From contig NC_030857.1 of assembly GCF_000208745.1 (NCBI RefSeq), forward strand, positions 10,500,447-10,564,446: a stretch of 64,000 bases of DNA. Reading direction: 5' to 3'. The position numbers and the translations under genes were made by a program. This DNA comes from Theobroma cacao (Eukaryota; Streptophyta; Magnoliopsida; Malvales; Malvaceae). Shown here piece after piece: positions 1 to 10,680 of this stretch; the stretch's first letter is position 1, and each line of letters begins with the position of its first letter. The notes below the pieces were generated by a model. It was not told the origin of the DNA. It searched no databases and saw nothing but the letters and a program-made list of their open reading frames with translations.

Positions 1-280
1 TGGAAGTCATGGGTCCTTTTGTATTGTGAATACAATCTAATAATGTGAATATGTGTATGCAATGTAAATTGCTAAATACATGACTGGTATAATACATGTA
101 TATTATTATCGATAATGCCATTGTGTTTTGGCTATGTTCACACCCGGAAAAAGGTGTGTGTGTATGCATGATATGATAAATTTGTTAAGCAAAGGTAAAT
201 GGATAGGCTTGCTTGGGCTTAGTGAGCTATGCTCATTGAGCTCATGCGCCGGTCATGGCCCGGGAAATTGGGTCGTGACA
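1..280 (+). mobile_element. 3' end of a Ty3/gypsy-like LTR (cut by window edge)
   Basis: The segment ends in GGGTCGTGACA, a typical plant gypsy LTR terminus, preceded by a GC-rich stretch (GGTCATGGCCCGGGAAATT) that is characteristic of this LTR class. The reverse complement of this end resembles the sequence starting at 3162. The LTR start lies outside the window. The small ORF inside it has no recognisable domain. Family assignment comes from terminal motifs only. Confidence 0.55.
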
Positions 281-1850
281 ATTATAATGGGTTGTAGTTA
301 TGATATCTCTATGCATTAAAGTATAATCTCTATATGTTCTGATCCATTTATCATTGAGACTAGACTTCAATGATACCTAGAGAATGGTACAATTTATGTT
401 TCTTACTTGGAAAGCAAACAACCGATCTCTTAGGTTGAAGTATATAGATATTTGGAACTAAAATGTAAGTGCTTGCATAGGAAAGCAAGTTCATTGAACA
501 TAACCTCCTGAGAGAAGTGCATTTGGTATTTCACTTAAGTGTCTATATAATATTTCTCATGTGTTAGTTGTGTAAATACTCTCTAGACTTGAGGCACTGA
601 GTTATCTTATGTGTGAACTGTTATGCTTTGATTTCATTCCTTTATTTGCCTAACTAAGGATGTCAAAACATGATACTTTTTGGTACAGCATGAAGCATGT
701 GAATGCAAATGAATGGTCAAGATAAGAATTATTACCCCAAGTCATTCAAGGGAACATATCCTATCAATTCTTGGTTGATATTAACTTATTGAAGTCCTTG
801 ACTAAAGCAACTTGGAGATTATGAAAAGAGTTTCATAAGTCTCTATAAAGCTAATGATCTAATAGCAAGAATGAATATGGTGGTTAATAAGAGTAGACAC
901 TGCACCATGCTCTTATAATCTCCAGGATATATGATGAAAGAATGAATTACACTGATAGACTATACACTGAAAGTTTGCCAGAGAACCCTTTGACTCTTTT
1001 AACAATTGGGTGGCTATGATGCATTACTAGATACTAATATTGGTCTATGGAATTGAATTAATTGATTAATATTACAATTTAATTCCATTACCAACTTGTT
1101 AAGAACTTAATGAGTCACAAACAAAAGTTGCACTATGAATTAAATTAGGAGTGTGATGATTTAAGTTAGACTTCAATCATACTTTAAGTTTTAACTTCTA
1201 AGGACTTAATTAAAATTGTTTAATTAAGTGTACGGTCAATATTATAAATAGTTATAATATTAGAACCTTAATTGCAAACAGGAGAAAAAAAATAAATTTG
1301 ATTTTAATTTTCAAGGGCTAAATTAAAAGGGTTTAATTAAGTGTTGGTCCAATATTAATGGGTTATAATATTAAGCCCTTTGTTGCAATTATGGAAATTG
1401 TTTAACCTTAGTATAAATATTATCTTTAAGTACTTCTCACATGTGACTATGAAAACCTAATTGTCAAAAAAAAAAATTCTCTAACCATTTTTTGTGTTTG
1501 AGAGAAAATTCTTGTAATGAATTTCTCTAGAGTGGCCCGACCTATAGTGTGTGTAAAGAAAAAGATAATTATTGTCCCCTTTGCTTGCATAGAGAGTAGT
1601 TAAAAACTCTTACCTTGTTGAAGGTTCAAGTGCAATTGTGTGGATACAATTGGAGGTCAAAGGCTTGGGTAGCTTGGGTTCTTCCTCCCTTTGTAGTGTT
1701 CACAGGGTTTGAGTAGAAACAAGAGTAGTGCCATATCTTTTCTCAATTAAGAGGATTTGCCATTGTGATTATGACATCATTTGGCTCGGTGATATTTTTG
1801 ATTACTCCTCTTAAATTTTGTTTGTATTAAAACCACCCAGGTGATCCATG
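281..1850 (+). mobile_element. Copia-type LTR, dispersed family, copy 1
   Basis: Colinear over long stretches with 29292-30980, with 43860-44700 and (inverted) with 33400-34900. Shared landmarks include the text around TTTGGTATTTCACTTAAGTG (near 520), TGGTGGCTATGATGCATTACTAG-like text (near 1010) and CCTAATGGGTCACA-like text (near 1110). A TATA-like TATAAATATTATC at about 1420 could be the LTR promoter. The 5' part appears cut by the gypsy LTR in front. The exact 3' end is not clear. It is followed by a Copia integrase remnant. Confidence 0.6.
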
Positions 1851-1934
1851 GATGGTGGCATGGCATGGTACATTTAAATTTTTATTTTTTGCGACGTATG
1901 ATAATTGTTATCTCTTATTTTCATGTCATTCCAG

Positions 1935-2195
1935 CAACAACATCACCATATTGTCCACAATCGAATGGTATGACAGAATGAAAAATATATTATTGATAGA
2001 AATTTATAATTCTATATTATCTAACTCTAGTTTAAGATAAGGTTTGGGATAAGCGTTATTGATAGTGTGTCATATTGAAAATGTAGTTCCTAATAAAAGG
2101 AACTGAAGTCATCTCATTTGAATTATGGAAGGAAATAAACTAAACTTAAGTTATCAAAAGGTTTGAGGGTTGTAGAGCAATTGTAAAGGTTTAGA
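1935..2195 (+). pseudogene. Copia integrase fragment (broken)
   Basis: One frame reads TTSPYCPQSNGMTE before a stop. This matches the end of the Copia integrase core, where families have a TPYSPQ(S/Q)NG(V/I)AER block with the catalytic Glu. After frame changes the text resembles the downstream region (ENVVPNK, then ELWK-like). Stops and frameshifts show it is dead. It follows the Copia LTR copy and may be from the same element; the rest of pol is absent. Confidence 0.7.
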
Positions 2196-2275
2196 AGCTA
2201 AAAGAAAAAGATTAAGAAAAAAGGGAAATGAGTGCATTTTTATTGAATATGTAAGGCATACAATTTATGGTTATA

Positions 2276-2588
2276 TAACCAAATTAAGGCGATTAGAGAG
2301 GCCTTTGTCCTTTTTGCAGCTTCTCCTTGGGCTCTTTTGCATTCTCTTATCATTGAGTTGGATTTGATAAACGCGGTTAAATGATGCAACAATTAGATTC
2401 AACCCTTGGTGCTTGAGAGATATTATGAACCATATTAACTATTTTAAGAGAAAAATTACCAATTGGTTTATTATTCATGTTCCATGTGCTAGTAACAAAT
2501 TGGCAGATTGTCTTGCCAAGTCTAGTGTGGGAAGAAATGATGATTTTCTTCGTATCTTTGGCAACCATTCTTCACATGAAGATGATTG
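2276..2588 (+). pseudogene. LINE RNase H domain fragment
   Basis: Translated in pieces, this gives REAFVLFAASPWA, then IIELDLINAV, then (after a frame change near 2370) a run ending in ASNKLADCLAKSSVGR and a stop at about 2588. That is the C-terminal half of the plant RVT_3/RNase H domain carried by L1-type LINEs. The last catalytic Asp lies in the NKLADCLAK block. It is related to the minus-strand fragment at 7385-7610. At least one frameshift and one stop disable it. Confidence 0.75.
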
Positions 2589-2925
2589 AGTTTGTTCTTC
2601 TGCTTCTGTTTTTGGTCTTCTCCTAGCTTTCTTCCTGCTTCTTTTGTTTGCCTTTCTCAATTAGGTTTTGGTGTTGGTTTGATCTTTCCTAGGACTTTTT
2701 TGGTTGTAGTGATGAGTTATGCTCATCTTAGCTGTCTTTTTGTGTTGTTTTTCTTTTTTGCCCTATTTGTGTTGTCTCTGAGCTGTACTTTATTTCTTCT
2801 TGTTTAGGGCTGATGTCATGTTTTTGGGTTCTCTACCCTTTGTGGGGGCTTTTTTTTGGTACTCATTGTTTATGGTTTGATGTTCATCTGCCTTTGATTA
2901 TAAAATGTTGTTACTTAAAAAAAAA
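2589..2925 (+). mobile_element. LINE 3' UTR with short poly(A) tail
   Basis: The RNase H stop is followed by T-rich, low-complexity sequence with GTTGTTTTTC-like runs, then TTATAAAATGTTGTTACTT and a run of nine A (2917-2925). This is the usual 3' end of a plant L1 LINE. No clear target-site duplication was found by eye. Confidence 0.65.
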
Positions 2926-3161
2926 CAAATGACCAATGACAATAAATATTGTGATTGAGTTGAGAGATGTCAATTTTTTTAAAAATAAAAATCAATTTCT
3001 CGAAAAGAAATTGCTAAAGGAAGTTCATAAGAACTTCAAAGTAATTTTTTAGAAAAAAATTCAAGAGAATGAAAACCTTGTTTTTAGAAGTAGTAAAAGA
3101 GTTAGGAAAGAATATTTGGTTCAAATATTTTTTTTATTTTTTTCAAAAGAACAAGATATGT
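2926..3161. other. AT-rich spacer, nothing recognised
   Basis: A/T-rich sequence between the LINE tail and the next gypsy LTR end. No ORF, repeat or motif supports a call. Confidence 0.5.
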
Positions 3162-4265
3162 TGTCACATCCTAATTTCGAGATCATGACCACTACAAGGG
3201 CATAAAGAGAAGAACCCAATCGATCCGAGCAAGCATCGAAATAACAGACAAAAGCAGATAATCAAGTGTAAAACCATGGGACGCATCTCTTTATATATAT
3301 ATATATATGTAAAACTACTACAGTTCAGATACACTGTTCCATACTCAATATTCCAAATAGAAATAAACCTTTTTAAACAGGTAAAATCATGGGCCCTCTC
3401 ATGGCCAAATCAGAAAATATTAATACTTATTATAAAAATAAAATAGAGTACTGAAAACAAGTAAATAGACAAATAGTATGGACAATAGAGTACAACTCGA
3501 AATGGAAGGAGTGACATCTACCAAATGCCTTTAAACCACCTACCATAAGACAAAAGTAGCTATTTCCAAAGGTTGATGAGCTTGATAGTCTATTGATTTG
3601 AAACAACAAATGCAACTTAAGTGTGTGAGTTATAAATATCCCCATGAGCATATATGGGGAGGGGAAACAAGCTAAACGGAAAAGTTTTCATAGAAATACA
3701 TTTTTAATAAAAAATGTAAAGAAAGCTCAAATCTCAAATTCTTAATAATCTTTTTTTTTTTCAAACGCAATCCAAGGTAGATCGAAATATTTCAAATGTG
3801 TACAGAATCTTTAAAAATTTCCTTGGAATTAACAAAGTCAAACACATCTCAAAGTATTTTTAAAAAAGTAAAAAAATCCCACAAATAAGTCTTAAGTATC
3901 GATACTTTTTCTCAGGGTATTAATACTTTCTTAAACAAAATTTTTTTAGAACTTTCTAGACACAAGGTATCGATACGTATGCTAAAAGTATCGATACTTT
4001 TAACATAAAATGCTTATTGACTCTCAACTATCAATACTTTCAAAGAAAGTGTCGATACCTTTCAAACAAAAAACAATTTTGGAAAGTTCTTAAGAACAAG
4101 TATCGGAACCTCCTTATTAAATTTCCAGATTTCAGCCCAAAAATCAATCTTTCAAATTCAAACCAATAATCAAAACATATATTATCAAAGTTCAACATTT
4201 ATATCAAAGTCACAACTTCATATTTTCAAGTCTTAAACATGACTGATCAAAACTCATACATTTGT
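3162..4265 (-). mobile_element. Ty3/gypsy-like LTR fragment, inverted
   Basis: Starts TGTCACATCCTAATTT, the inverted counterpart of the LTR end at 270-280, so the parent element probably points left. It contains a cluster of GTATCGATAC-type motifs (3893-4109). The right boundary is approximate: from about 4270 the text matches another LTR family. A short (TA)n lies at about 3293-3308. Confidence 0.5.
3893..4109. repeat. Cluster of GTATCGATAC palindromes and variants
   Basis: About seven copies occur in about 215 bp: intact GTATCGATAC near 3897, 3967 and 3987, and one- or two-base variants near 3917, 4028, 4050 and 4099. Spacing is irregular. The same motif is clustered at 58650-59020. Confidence 0.75.
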
Positions 4266-4269
4266 GGAG

Positions 4270-4780
4270 CACTAACTTGAAAAGAAGTAATAGCAACAGA
4301 GGATAAGGTATCGTCCTTACTATCTGGATAATTCTTTGTTTAATTTTGTACTAACGCAAGTATCCGTATCGCAAAGATATTATAATAATAAGCAGAGTGT
4401 CGATCTCACAGGAAATTGAATTAATTATTGCTATTAATTACAAAAATTACACACCCTAATTTTATCCACACACTAAAATTTGAATTAAAAAAAAACAAAA
4501 TTTAAAAACTAAAACTACTCTAAATTTACTCAGTAAAATTATTTTATTAACTTCTGATGATTACCAGACCTAAGATTATGATGTACCTTGATATTTCATC
4601 TGATTATTGTCTCTCTCTTTCTCAATTTAGTTTAATGGATTAAGTTGCTACCCTAGAGTCTTAAATTATTTACAAGTCTCTGTCGAGTTTCTCATAAAAA
4701 TATCTTTCCTAATTAATTTACTATTGTAGACACTAAATCATAAGCAAAAAAAATGAATGAATTAAAAAATATATAATAAA
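4270..4780 (-). mobile_element. Tat/Athila-type LTR fragment (U5 side), inverted
   Basis: Its reverse complement follows 43430-43850 and 52990-53375: the 'gatcgacactctgct...tacttgcgttagt' text, and the 'agactctagggtagcaacttaatccattaaa' landmark, here split over many changes. This marks one LTR family present at least four times in the window. Truncated on both sides. Confidence 0.5.
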
Positions 4781-4807
4781 AACCAAAAAAAAAATGAAAA
4801 AGAAAGG

Positions 4808-4891
4808 AGAGAGGTACGACTGGCAGGGTGCGGACGCACCCTGCCAGGCACCTCTCTCACCTGCCAGACGTGAAAAATTCGCGTCTGGCAG
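4808..4891. repeat. Two adjacent GC-rich hairpins sharing a CTGGCAG motif
   Basis: Hairpin 1: arms CTGGCAGGGTGCG (4820-4832) and CGCACCCTGCCAG (4835-4847) are perfect, 13 bp with a 2-nt loop, and flanked by an outer perfect pair AGAGAGGT (4808-4815)/ACCTCTCT (4850-4857). Hairpin 2: CTGCCAGACG (4861-4870)/CGTCTGGCAG (4882-4891), loop 11 nt. They stand out as GC-rich in very AT-rich surroundings. Function unknown; LTR-internal hairpins are one explanation. Confidence 0.85.
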
Positions 4892-5560
4892 GATAGTGGA
4901 ACTTGTCCCCTAGTGCCCCGGGACAAAGTAGTGGAGCGTGCCTCCTCAAGAGCCTAGGAACCGGGCATAAAGGGGAGGGGGCACTGTAGCATCAAAGGGG
5001 GAAGCCTAGCAGCAAATGAAAGAGAGAAGAAAAAAAATCAAAGAAAAAAATCCTGAAAAAAATCGGAAAAAATTCATAGCAACAAGCAGCAACCAAAGAT
5101 CCTAGTTCTCTAGCAACCAGAAAGATTTCACAAAAAAATCAAAACAAATATATCAAACAATACCAAAAACAATACCCAAAAAAATGTGTGTGCAGTGAGA
5201 GTTAAGGCTTGGACTATTTGCTGCAGCAGTAGATAGGGAGAGAAGGAGTTGTCGACGTAGGGAAGAGAGGAGAGAGACAGGCCGAGCGACGATAGAGAGG
5301 GAGTTGGGGTCACTGCCGGTGGGGATGAGTTGAGAAGAGAAGGGAAAGGTAACATTTTTAGAGAAAAAGGAGAAAGTACCGTCGGCAAGAAAGAAGAAAG
5401 AAAGGTGAAAAGTGAGGAGAGAAGAATAAAAAAGAAGCCTATCTCCACTAAGCCGAACGACGTCGTTTGGTGCTCCAGAGGGTGCTGTGCAGAGCCAAAT
5501 GGTGCGTTTAGTGCCAGTTGTGGTCAGCCTAATTGTCTTGAGCTAATTTAGCGTGATCAG
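4892..5560. other. Purine-rich, GC-richer block with AACGACGTCGTT palindrome; unassigned
   Basis: Contains long purine tracts (5000-5060 and 5220-5430) and a perfect 12-bp palindrome AACGACGTCGTT at 5456-5467, a motif recurrent in plant LTRs as I recall. ORFs on both strands here are low-complexity and show no domain. Probably part of an LTR U3/R region; not proven. Confidence 0.4.
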
Positions 5561-6279
5561 GTAAGGAAAACTTCACTCCTTTGCCTAATTGATTCATAAT
5601 GATTTAATTGCTTAGGCTATTATGGTTTGATTTGTATGGATCTAATCTATAATATTTAATTTAAGTCTCATAAGATTAATCCGAAAATATTTTTAATATA
5701 ATGTCCTAGAAATTTCTGGAGAATGTTTTTTAGGATTAGGATTGGATTACTTTAGCATAAGGTTCTAAAATTTTTTAGATATTATTTTTAGGTCAAAGAA
5801 GATAATACATATAGAGGGATATAAATCTACATATAAAAATGATACAATATAAAAATAAAAATATATACATATAGTTAATAAAAATTTTTAAATGTAGGAG
5901 AATGTTTAATAGGGTGAGGGAAGTAAATATGCAAAACAAAAAATAGATTGCTGAATGAAATATATATAAATGAATGAAATAAATAAAAAGCTAAAGAGTT
6001 ACATATAGATTAAGTAAGTGAAATTGGAAATTATTAGGTTATTAGTGAGGTATGCTTAAATAAAATATAGAAAAGAGCATGGGAAATATTTATGTACATT
6101 AAAATATATATTTAGTGAATAAAGATAAAAAGTAAATAAAAATAAATAAATATATTATGTCAAGTATCAAAATAATTATAATAAAATAGATATAGGAATC
6201 AATCTTGAAAAAATTAACTCTAAAAAAAAAAAAAAAAAAAAAAATGCAAAAATCCATAATATTAACCACGAGTGTAATA
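5561..6279. other. Very AT-rich stretch with poly(A) tract
   Basis: Mostly A/T with short degenerate repeats and an A-run at about 6223-6244. No gene signal. Probably the U3-side part of the Ogre-like LTR that follows. Confidence 0.4.
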
Positions 6280-7147
6280 TACCGATGATAGGATGATCGG
6301 TCGGGACGCGAGGAGTCGCAATCTCGGGCCCATATTCCCTAGGTTTGGAATCCGAATCAAGGCTTCACCAGTACGATGGGAGGGCCTCGACATTGAGATT
6401 CTGAAATTTTTTTTTAAATAAATAAAAATTTTTATTACATTAAAATTAATAAAAAATTAAAAATTAAAATATGTAAAAATAGATACTATATTTAATTTGT
6501 TCAAAAAATAAAATAATAATAATAATTAATTAATTTCACAAGCATAACATATATTTCTATTGCATCATGCATACCATGGCATATAGGTATTTTTGCTCAC
6601 GAGTTAAACCCCGATGATGGGATTTATTCGTCGAATTTGCAAAGGCGAATTTCTTGGATAATTCCCTAAGTGAGAGAACATCCCAAATCCCACCAGCATG
6701 ATGGGCGGATTCGAGAAATATTCTCAATAAAAGGTGTTTGTTTGGCATTGTCTCGATATTATGCCATGCATTACACAATTGCATCACATGCACGTCAAAC
6801 TCGTAAAATTAAATAAAATATTTTAATAAATAATAATTAAGGGAACATAAAAACAAATCAATGGGCTAGGATAACGCATGATTAAATGGTACCATTCGAG
6901 GAACGGGCGTTATAGGGGTGTTAATCCTTTCCTATGCGTAACTGTACTCCCGAACCCAATTTTAAACAATAGCACGTAGACCAGTTTATCGTTCTTTCGA
7001 CAAACTTAAAATTAATTTAAAATCTCGTTGAATAGAAGAAATTCATTAGGTGGCCAATCACACCTAACAAAAAAAAAAAGGATTAGTGGCAACTCCCAAA
7101 TCACTCGACATCTAGCGGTCGGGTTCCCGGACCCGCACGTTACAACA
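6280..7147 (+). mobile_element. Ogre/Tat-type LTR end and leader, copy 1
   Basis: Shows Ogre-like landmarks: TAGGGGTGTTAATCC, then ACTCCCGAACCC, GGTGGCCAATCACACCT, then GTGGCAACTCC (7086-7096), a decayed version of the TGGCGACTC tRNA-Arg-type primer site used by Ogre elements. It closes with the leader text CGGGTTCCCGGACCCGCACG. Two imperfect direct copies of a 'cgatgatgggat...attccct...gatggg' block lie at about 6285-6410 and 6605-6740. A second copy of 6946-7147 sits across the assembly gap. Confidence 0.6.
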
Positions 7148-7384
7148 GGTAGTTTAGCTACATGTAATGGCTTTGTAGACCACTGAGAACTAAGACACTG
7201 GTGTTCTAAAAAGTGGTCAATTACTTCCCATCACTTAGTATTTTATGTTTTTTTTTCTTTTATAACTATATACTTTATATTTGCTTAATGAAAAGCGTGT
7301 TGTGGCTTTACATGTCTTCATGCAATTGTTCATATCTTTCACGTGTTTTGGCTTTTATTAACTCGGTGTTCCTTGTTCAATTTG
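7148..7384. other. Spacer, nothing recognised
   Basis: Short T-rich sequence. The small ORF on the plus strand is low complexity and has no domain. Confidence 0.4.
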
Positions 7385-7610
7385 TTAACTCACTAAGTTC
7401 ATATCTTTTTCATTTTTTGAACAACCATCCTTGATAGCAAGAATATCAATGAAGTTGGAATCCTCAATGCCAATGGGGGAAGAAAATGCCCCTTTAATGA
7501 ATCCATCATGGTCTCTAATGACACCCTTGATGCCAGCAAGAGCTGGATTCCCCAAAGCAAAGCCACATCGAGTTTGAGAGATCCATTGAGGGGTCTCATC
7601 CATTTGTTTG
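7385..7610 (-). pseudogene. LINE RNase H N-terminal fragment
   Basis: The minus frame reads GNPALAGIKGVIRDHDGF followed by IEDSNFIDILAIKDGC, matching the beta-hairpin and second catalytic (Glu-bearing helix) region of the RVT_3/RNase H domain of plant LINEs. The first catalytic Asp block (VDG) is lost and the Glu position is degraded. The reading becomes unrelated after about 7430. Probably same family as 2276-2588. Confidence 0.65.
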
Positions 7611-7956
7611 AAGGTTTAACTTTGCACTTTCTTTTCTTAAAGGTATTTTACTAGGTTCAAAGAGAAAGTGAGTTGCAAAAATGTGATTGAGAGGCCATTT
7701 GCCCTTACACTAGTGAGATAATCTAACAAGGATGATATCCTGTAATTGGCTTGAATCAAGACTTTTGCCTTGAAAAAGAATATCATTCCCAATTATATGA
7801 ATCACAAGTGTAGGATTTATTTATCACTTCTCTAATACTCCCCCTCATGTGTAAAGACAACAAATTTATCACGCGATATGAATCACAGAGAGATTCATGA
7901 AAGGGCAAACGAATGAGGATAATGCCTTCTCTAATAATGTTGAATTCTAGATGACA
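7611..7956 (+). mobile_element. Copia-type LTR 3' end
   Basis: Contains ATACTCCCCCTCATGTGT near 7840, common in Copia-like repeats, and ends ...CTAGATGACA directly before a primer-binding-site-like sequence. The 5' boundary is not determined. The internal region is lost in the gap. Confidence 0.5.
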
Positions 7957-7967
7957 TGGTATCAGAG
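7957..7967 (+). other. tRNA-iMet primer-binding-site-like sequence
   Basis: TGGTATCAGAG at 7957-7967 matches the canonical plant Copia primer-binding site TGGTATCAGAGC except for its last base. It sits immediately after an LTR-like end. Confidence 0.65.
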
Positions 7968-7993
7968 AAACTACATAGCTCCATTAGTTGGCC

Positions 7994-8205
7994 NNNNNNN
8001 NNNNNNNNNNNNNNNNNNNNNNNNNNNNNNNNNNNNNNNNNNNNNNNNNNNNNNNNNNNNNNNNNNNNNNNNNNNNNNNNNNNNNNNNNNNNNNNNNNNN
8101 NNNNNNNNNNNNNNNNNNNNNNNNNNNNNNNNNNNNNNNNNNNNNNNNNNNNNNNNNNNNNNNNNNNNNNNNNNNNNNNNNNNNNNNNNNNNNNNNNNNN
8201 NNNNN
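7994..8205. other. Assembly gap (212 N)
   Basis: Run of N. Sequence resumes exactly inside a duplicate of the Ogre-type block of 6946-7147, so the gap is probably repeat-caused. Confidence 1.
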
Positions 8206-8420
8206 ACTCCCGAACCTAGATCCAGAAAATTGTAGACCGGTTTAAGGTTCTTTTCGGTGGGCTTAAAATTAATTTAAGTTTGCATCGATTAGAATCGAGT
8301 CAATAGGTGGCCAATCGCACCTAGTAAAAAAAAGATTGGTGGCGACTCCTAATTTAATTTTTTAGTGAGTTTTCACATTCACGTCCAGCGGTCGGGTTCC
8401 CGGACCCGCACGTTACGACA
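8206..8420 (+). mobile_element. Ogre/Tat-type LTR end and leader, copy 2
   Basis: Direct repeat of 6946-7147: ACTCCCGAACC, GGTGGCCAATCGCACCT, then GGTGGCGACTCC (about 8338-8349), a good Ogre-type primer-binding site, then CGGGTTCCCGGACCCGCACG. Less decayed at the primer site than copy 1. Whether the two are LTRs of one element cannot be told across the gap. Confidence 0.65.
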
Positions 8421-8434
8421 ACTATATGTTTATG

Positions 8435-9570
8435 CAAATTAAATTAAAAACAGATTTATTAAGTTCGTGCTCTAATTTTGACTACGTATGGCTTATAGGT
8501 GTTTGTTTACCCTATATGCAAATCAAATCACCTAATCAACTAAGTATATTCGATCATACACTATTCTATTGAAGGTTTACCTAAATCTCCTTCGTCAAGG
8601 TTTAACTTAGGTTTCTAATTCAATCTAATTGGTGATCAAACAACTAGAAGCATTAAGAACAGAACAAAATAAACAACTTAAATCCATCAAACATAAGCAA
8701 AAAAGAGATAAATAAATCAGACTACATATTGAGTTCAATCATAATCGTAGATAAATAAATTATTTTCCCATCAAGTCACATATCATCATCAAATAAAGTT
8801 TAAATATTCAAAAACAAAACCAAGAAAATAAGAGAATAACAAAACGATAAAAAAACTCAAGAACTCTAATCTTGATATCTAAATCTCTTGAATCTTTCAA
8901 ATTCTTTTTAGCTTCAATGACTTTGCGGCTTGATTCTTAGCTTTCAATCTGGTGTTTCGTTTTCTCTTAAAAGTCCTTCGAAAGGTTATTTTTATAAAGC
9001 TTTAAAGTTAGGCCAAGTTGAGTGAAGAAAGAAGTCAATTCTAATAAAGATTTCCTGATCAAACTACGTGGGCCACGGCTTACCTCCTCCAAAGCCCCAA
9101 CCTTGACCATTTAAATAGCAGAAATCATAATTGTTTTAGGACTATTATAGTGCTCCAAATTTGACAAAAATTTGGACCACCTTTCAGGCCAAACTAGACA
9201 AAGTGATAAACATGAAAATTGTATCGTTTTCTCTTATCTTTCCAATAGTCAAATAATGATCTCATTTGGAGCTTTGTAAAGAGAGTTATAGTCAAAATAC
9301 CAAAACCTATGCAATAAAAGTCTGCACCTTGAAATTGCTCTTCTTTTTCCATTAAAATTCTTCTTTTATAAATTAACAACAACTTATCTTAATCACATTA
9401 ACACCAAGTTAATCATAATATTAACTAAGATTAGATTGACTCACCTAAATTAACTAACTTAAAATAATTTAAATAAAACCTATTAATTTTTATATATTAC
9501 TATAAAAACTAAGTTAAATTACTATCAAAATTAAATCCAAATAACTTTATATCAGAGAGTTATCAACATC
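8435..9570 (-). mobile_element. Tat/Athila-type LTR, inverted copy
   Basis: The reverse complement follows 52100-52960: a block with 'ttaatgcttctagttgtttgatcaccaatta', and a block near 9200-9300 corresponding to the 'aactttcatgtttataa...attggaaagata' landmark at 52200. Truncated where the Ogre-like copy begins. ORFs inside are chance. Confidence 0.55.
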
Positions 9571-10516
9571 AAAAAGTGTTGAAAGACCAATATATTGTTT
9601 GATGCATATAGCCACCGACTTTCAAATAAATAGAAGTTAGGGTATTGTTTCCATTACTTGGAACATACAAAAAGTGTCATCACACCTATATGGTCCAGTG
9701 CATAAACCCGTTGACCATAATAATGTAGATCATTGTGCACAATGGCTAGTGTCTACTGCCACAAACTACAAGTCCTTAACTTAATAGGCTCAACTAATTA
9801 GATTTCATTCAAATCTTTATAATTGAAAGTAGAGGGTGAAATTGTTCACTTATAAAACCAAAATGTTGAAACATGATTCCTCCAATATCATCAACTCAAT
9901 CTAACTTATCAAATCAAGTTGCCCCATGTTAAAGTCCTTTTAAAGCATAGTTCAATATATTCATTTCAAATTTCTAACATGCCATCAATTCACAAACAAA
10001 TTCAGAATTTTGAGATATCAAAACATTCAAAGTGCTTATTCCCTATGCACAAAATTAAATACATTATAGGCATATTTACATATCATATACATATCTTTCA
10101 TCAAACTCGTTTAAATCCATCAAGCAACATCAAATCTTTTCACATAATCCATGCTTCATCAAAATCATATTTTTATATGAAACATAGACAAGGCATGCTT
10201 AATTATATTAAAAAAAAATTAAAAACATCATATCTACTTACCTATTTGAAGTGTGCCTTTCCCTTTAGCTTCTTTCGACAACGAACTTGACCTTTCCATA
10301 CTCCTATCTCTTCCAATAGTACCTATCAATGTATATTCCATCATTAATACCTTTGTTTCTAGCCATAACTTTCATAAATACCCATTTATCCTTTGACAAA
10401 TTTCCTTTAATCATTCTCTAATCTAAAATTAGTAGCTAAAATTTAACTTAACTATGAGTTTATACTTCAACTATTTAGGGTTCATAGTAACCTTAGTGAG
10501 CTTAAGAGAATCAAAT
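9571..10516. other. Unassigned AT-rich DNA
   Basis: No coding domain or clear element boundary. A 123-codon plus-strand ORF (9919-10290) is rich in His/Lys/Ile from A/T-rich sequence, has no recognisable motif, and is probably chance. Confidence 0.4.
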
Positions 10517-10680
10517 ATGTTGCTAAATGAATTCCAATTTGTTGATATATATATATATATATATATTCACAAGACGAGCCACAACAATTGCACCTATCAA
10601 AGCAACTAAAATAATTATTGAAATGAATGTAAATGGAAGGAAAAAAAATGTTGCTAAATGAATTCCAATTTGTTGATATA
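10517..10680. repeat. 33-bp direct repeat at 131-bp offset, each copy followed by a microsatellite
   Basis: 10517-10549 and 10648-10680 are identical (ATGTTGCTAAATGAATTCC ... GATATA). The first runs into (TA)n at about 10546-10566, the second into (CA)n plus C8 at about 10680-10698. The repeat lies inside the ndhG-derived sequence, so the NUPT was partially duplicated after insertion. Confidence 0.9.
10574..10680 (-). pseudogene. ndhG: Nuclear plastid DNA (NUPT): 3' end of ndhG
   Basis: The minus frame reads QQIGIHLAT, then FFFLPFTF, then [17 protein letters not shown]. This is the C-terminal transmembrane end of the plastid NDH-complex subunit NdhG (plastid NAD(P)H dehydrogenase subunit 6), where plants have [31 protein letters not shown]. 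Only about 34 codons remain, the natural stop is lost into a (TA)n run, and no upstream ndhG is present, so this is a transferred plastid fragment, not a gene. Divergence at several codons suggests an old transfer. Confidence 0.85.

Noticed and set aside
5128..5448. 106-codon minus ORF, Ser/Leu/Phe-rich, looking like a membrane protein
   Set aside because: It is the reverse of long purine tracts; low complexity only.
7951..8245. Three overlapping ORFs across the gap
   Set aside because: They are open only because the sequence is N.
9919..10290. 123-codon plus-strand ORF
   Set aside because: A/T-rich composition, no domain, no gene-like context; length is compatible with chance in this composition.
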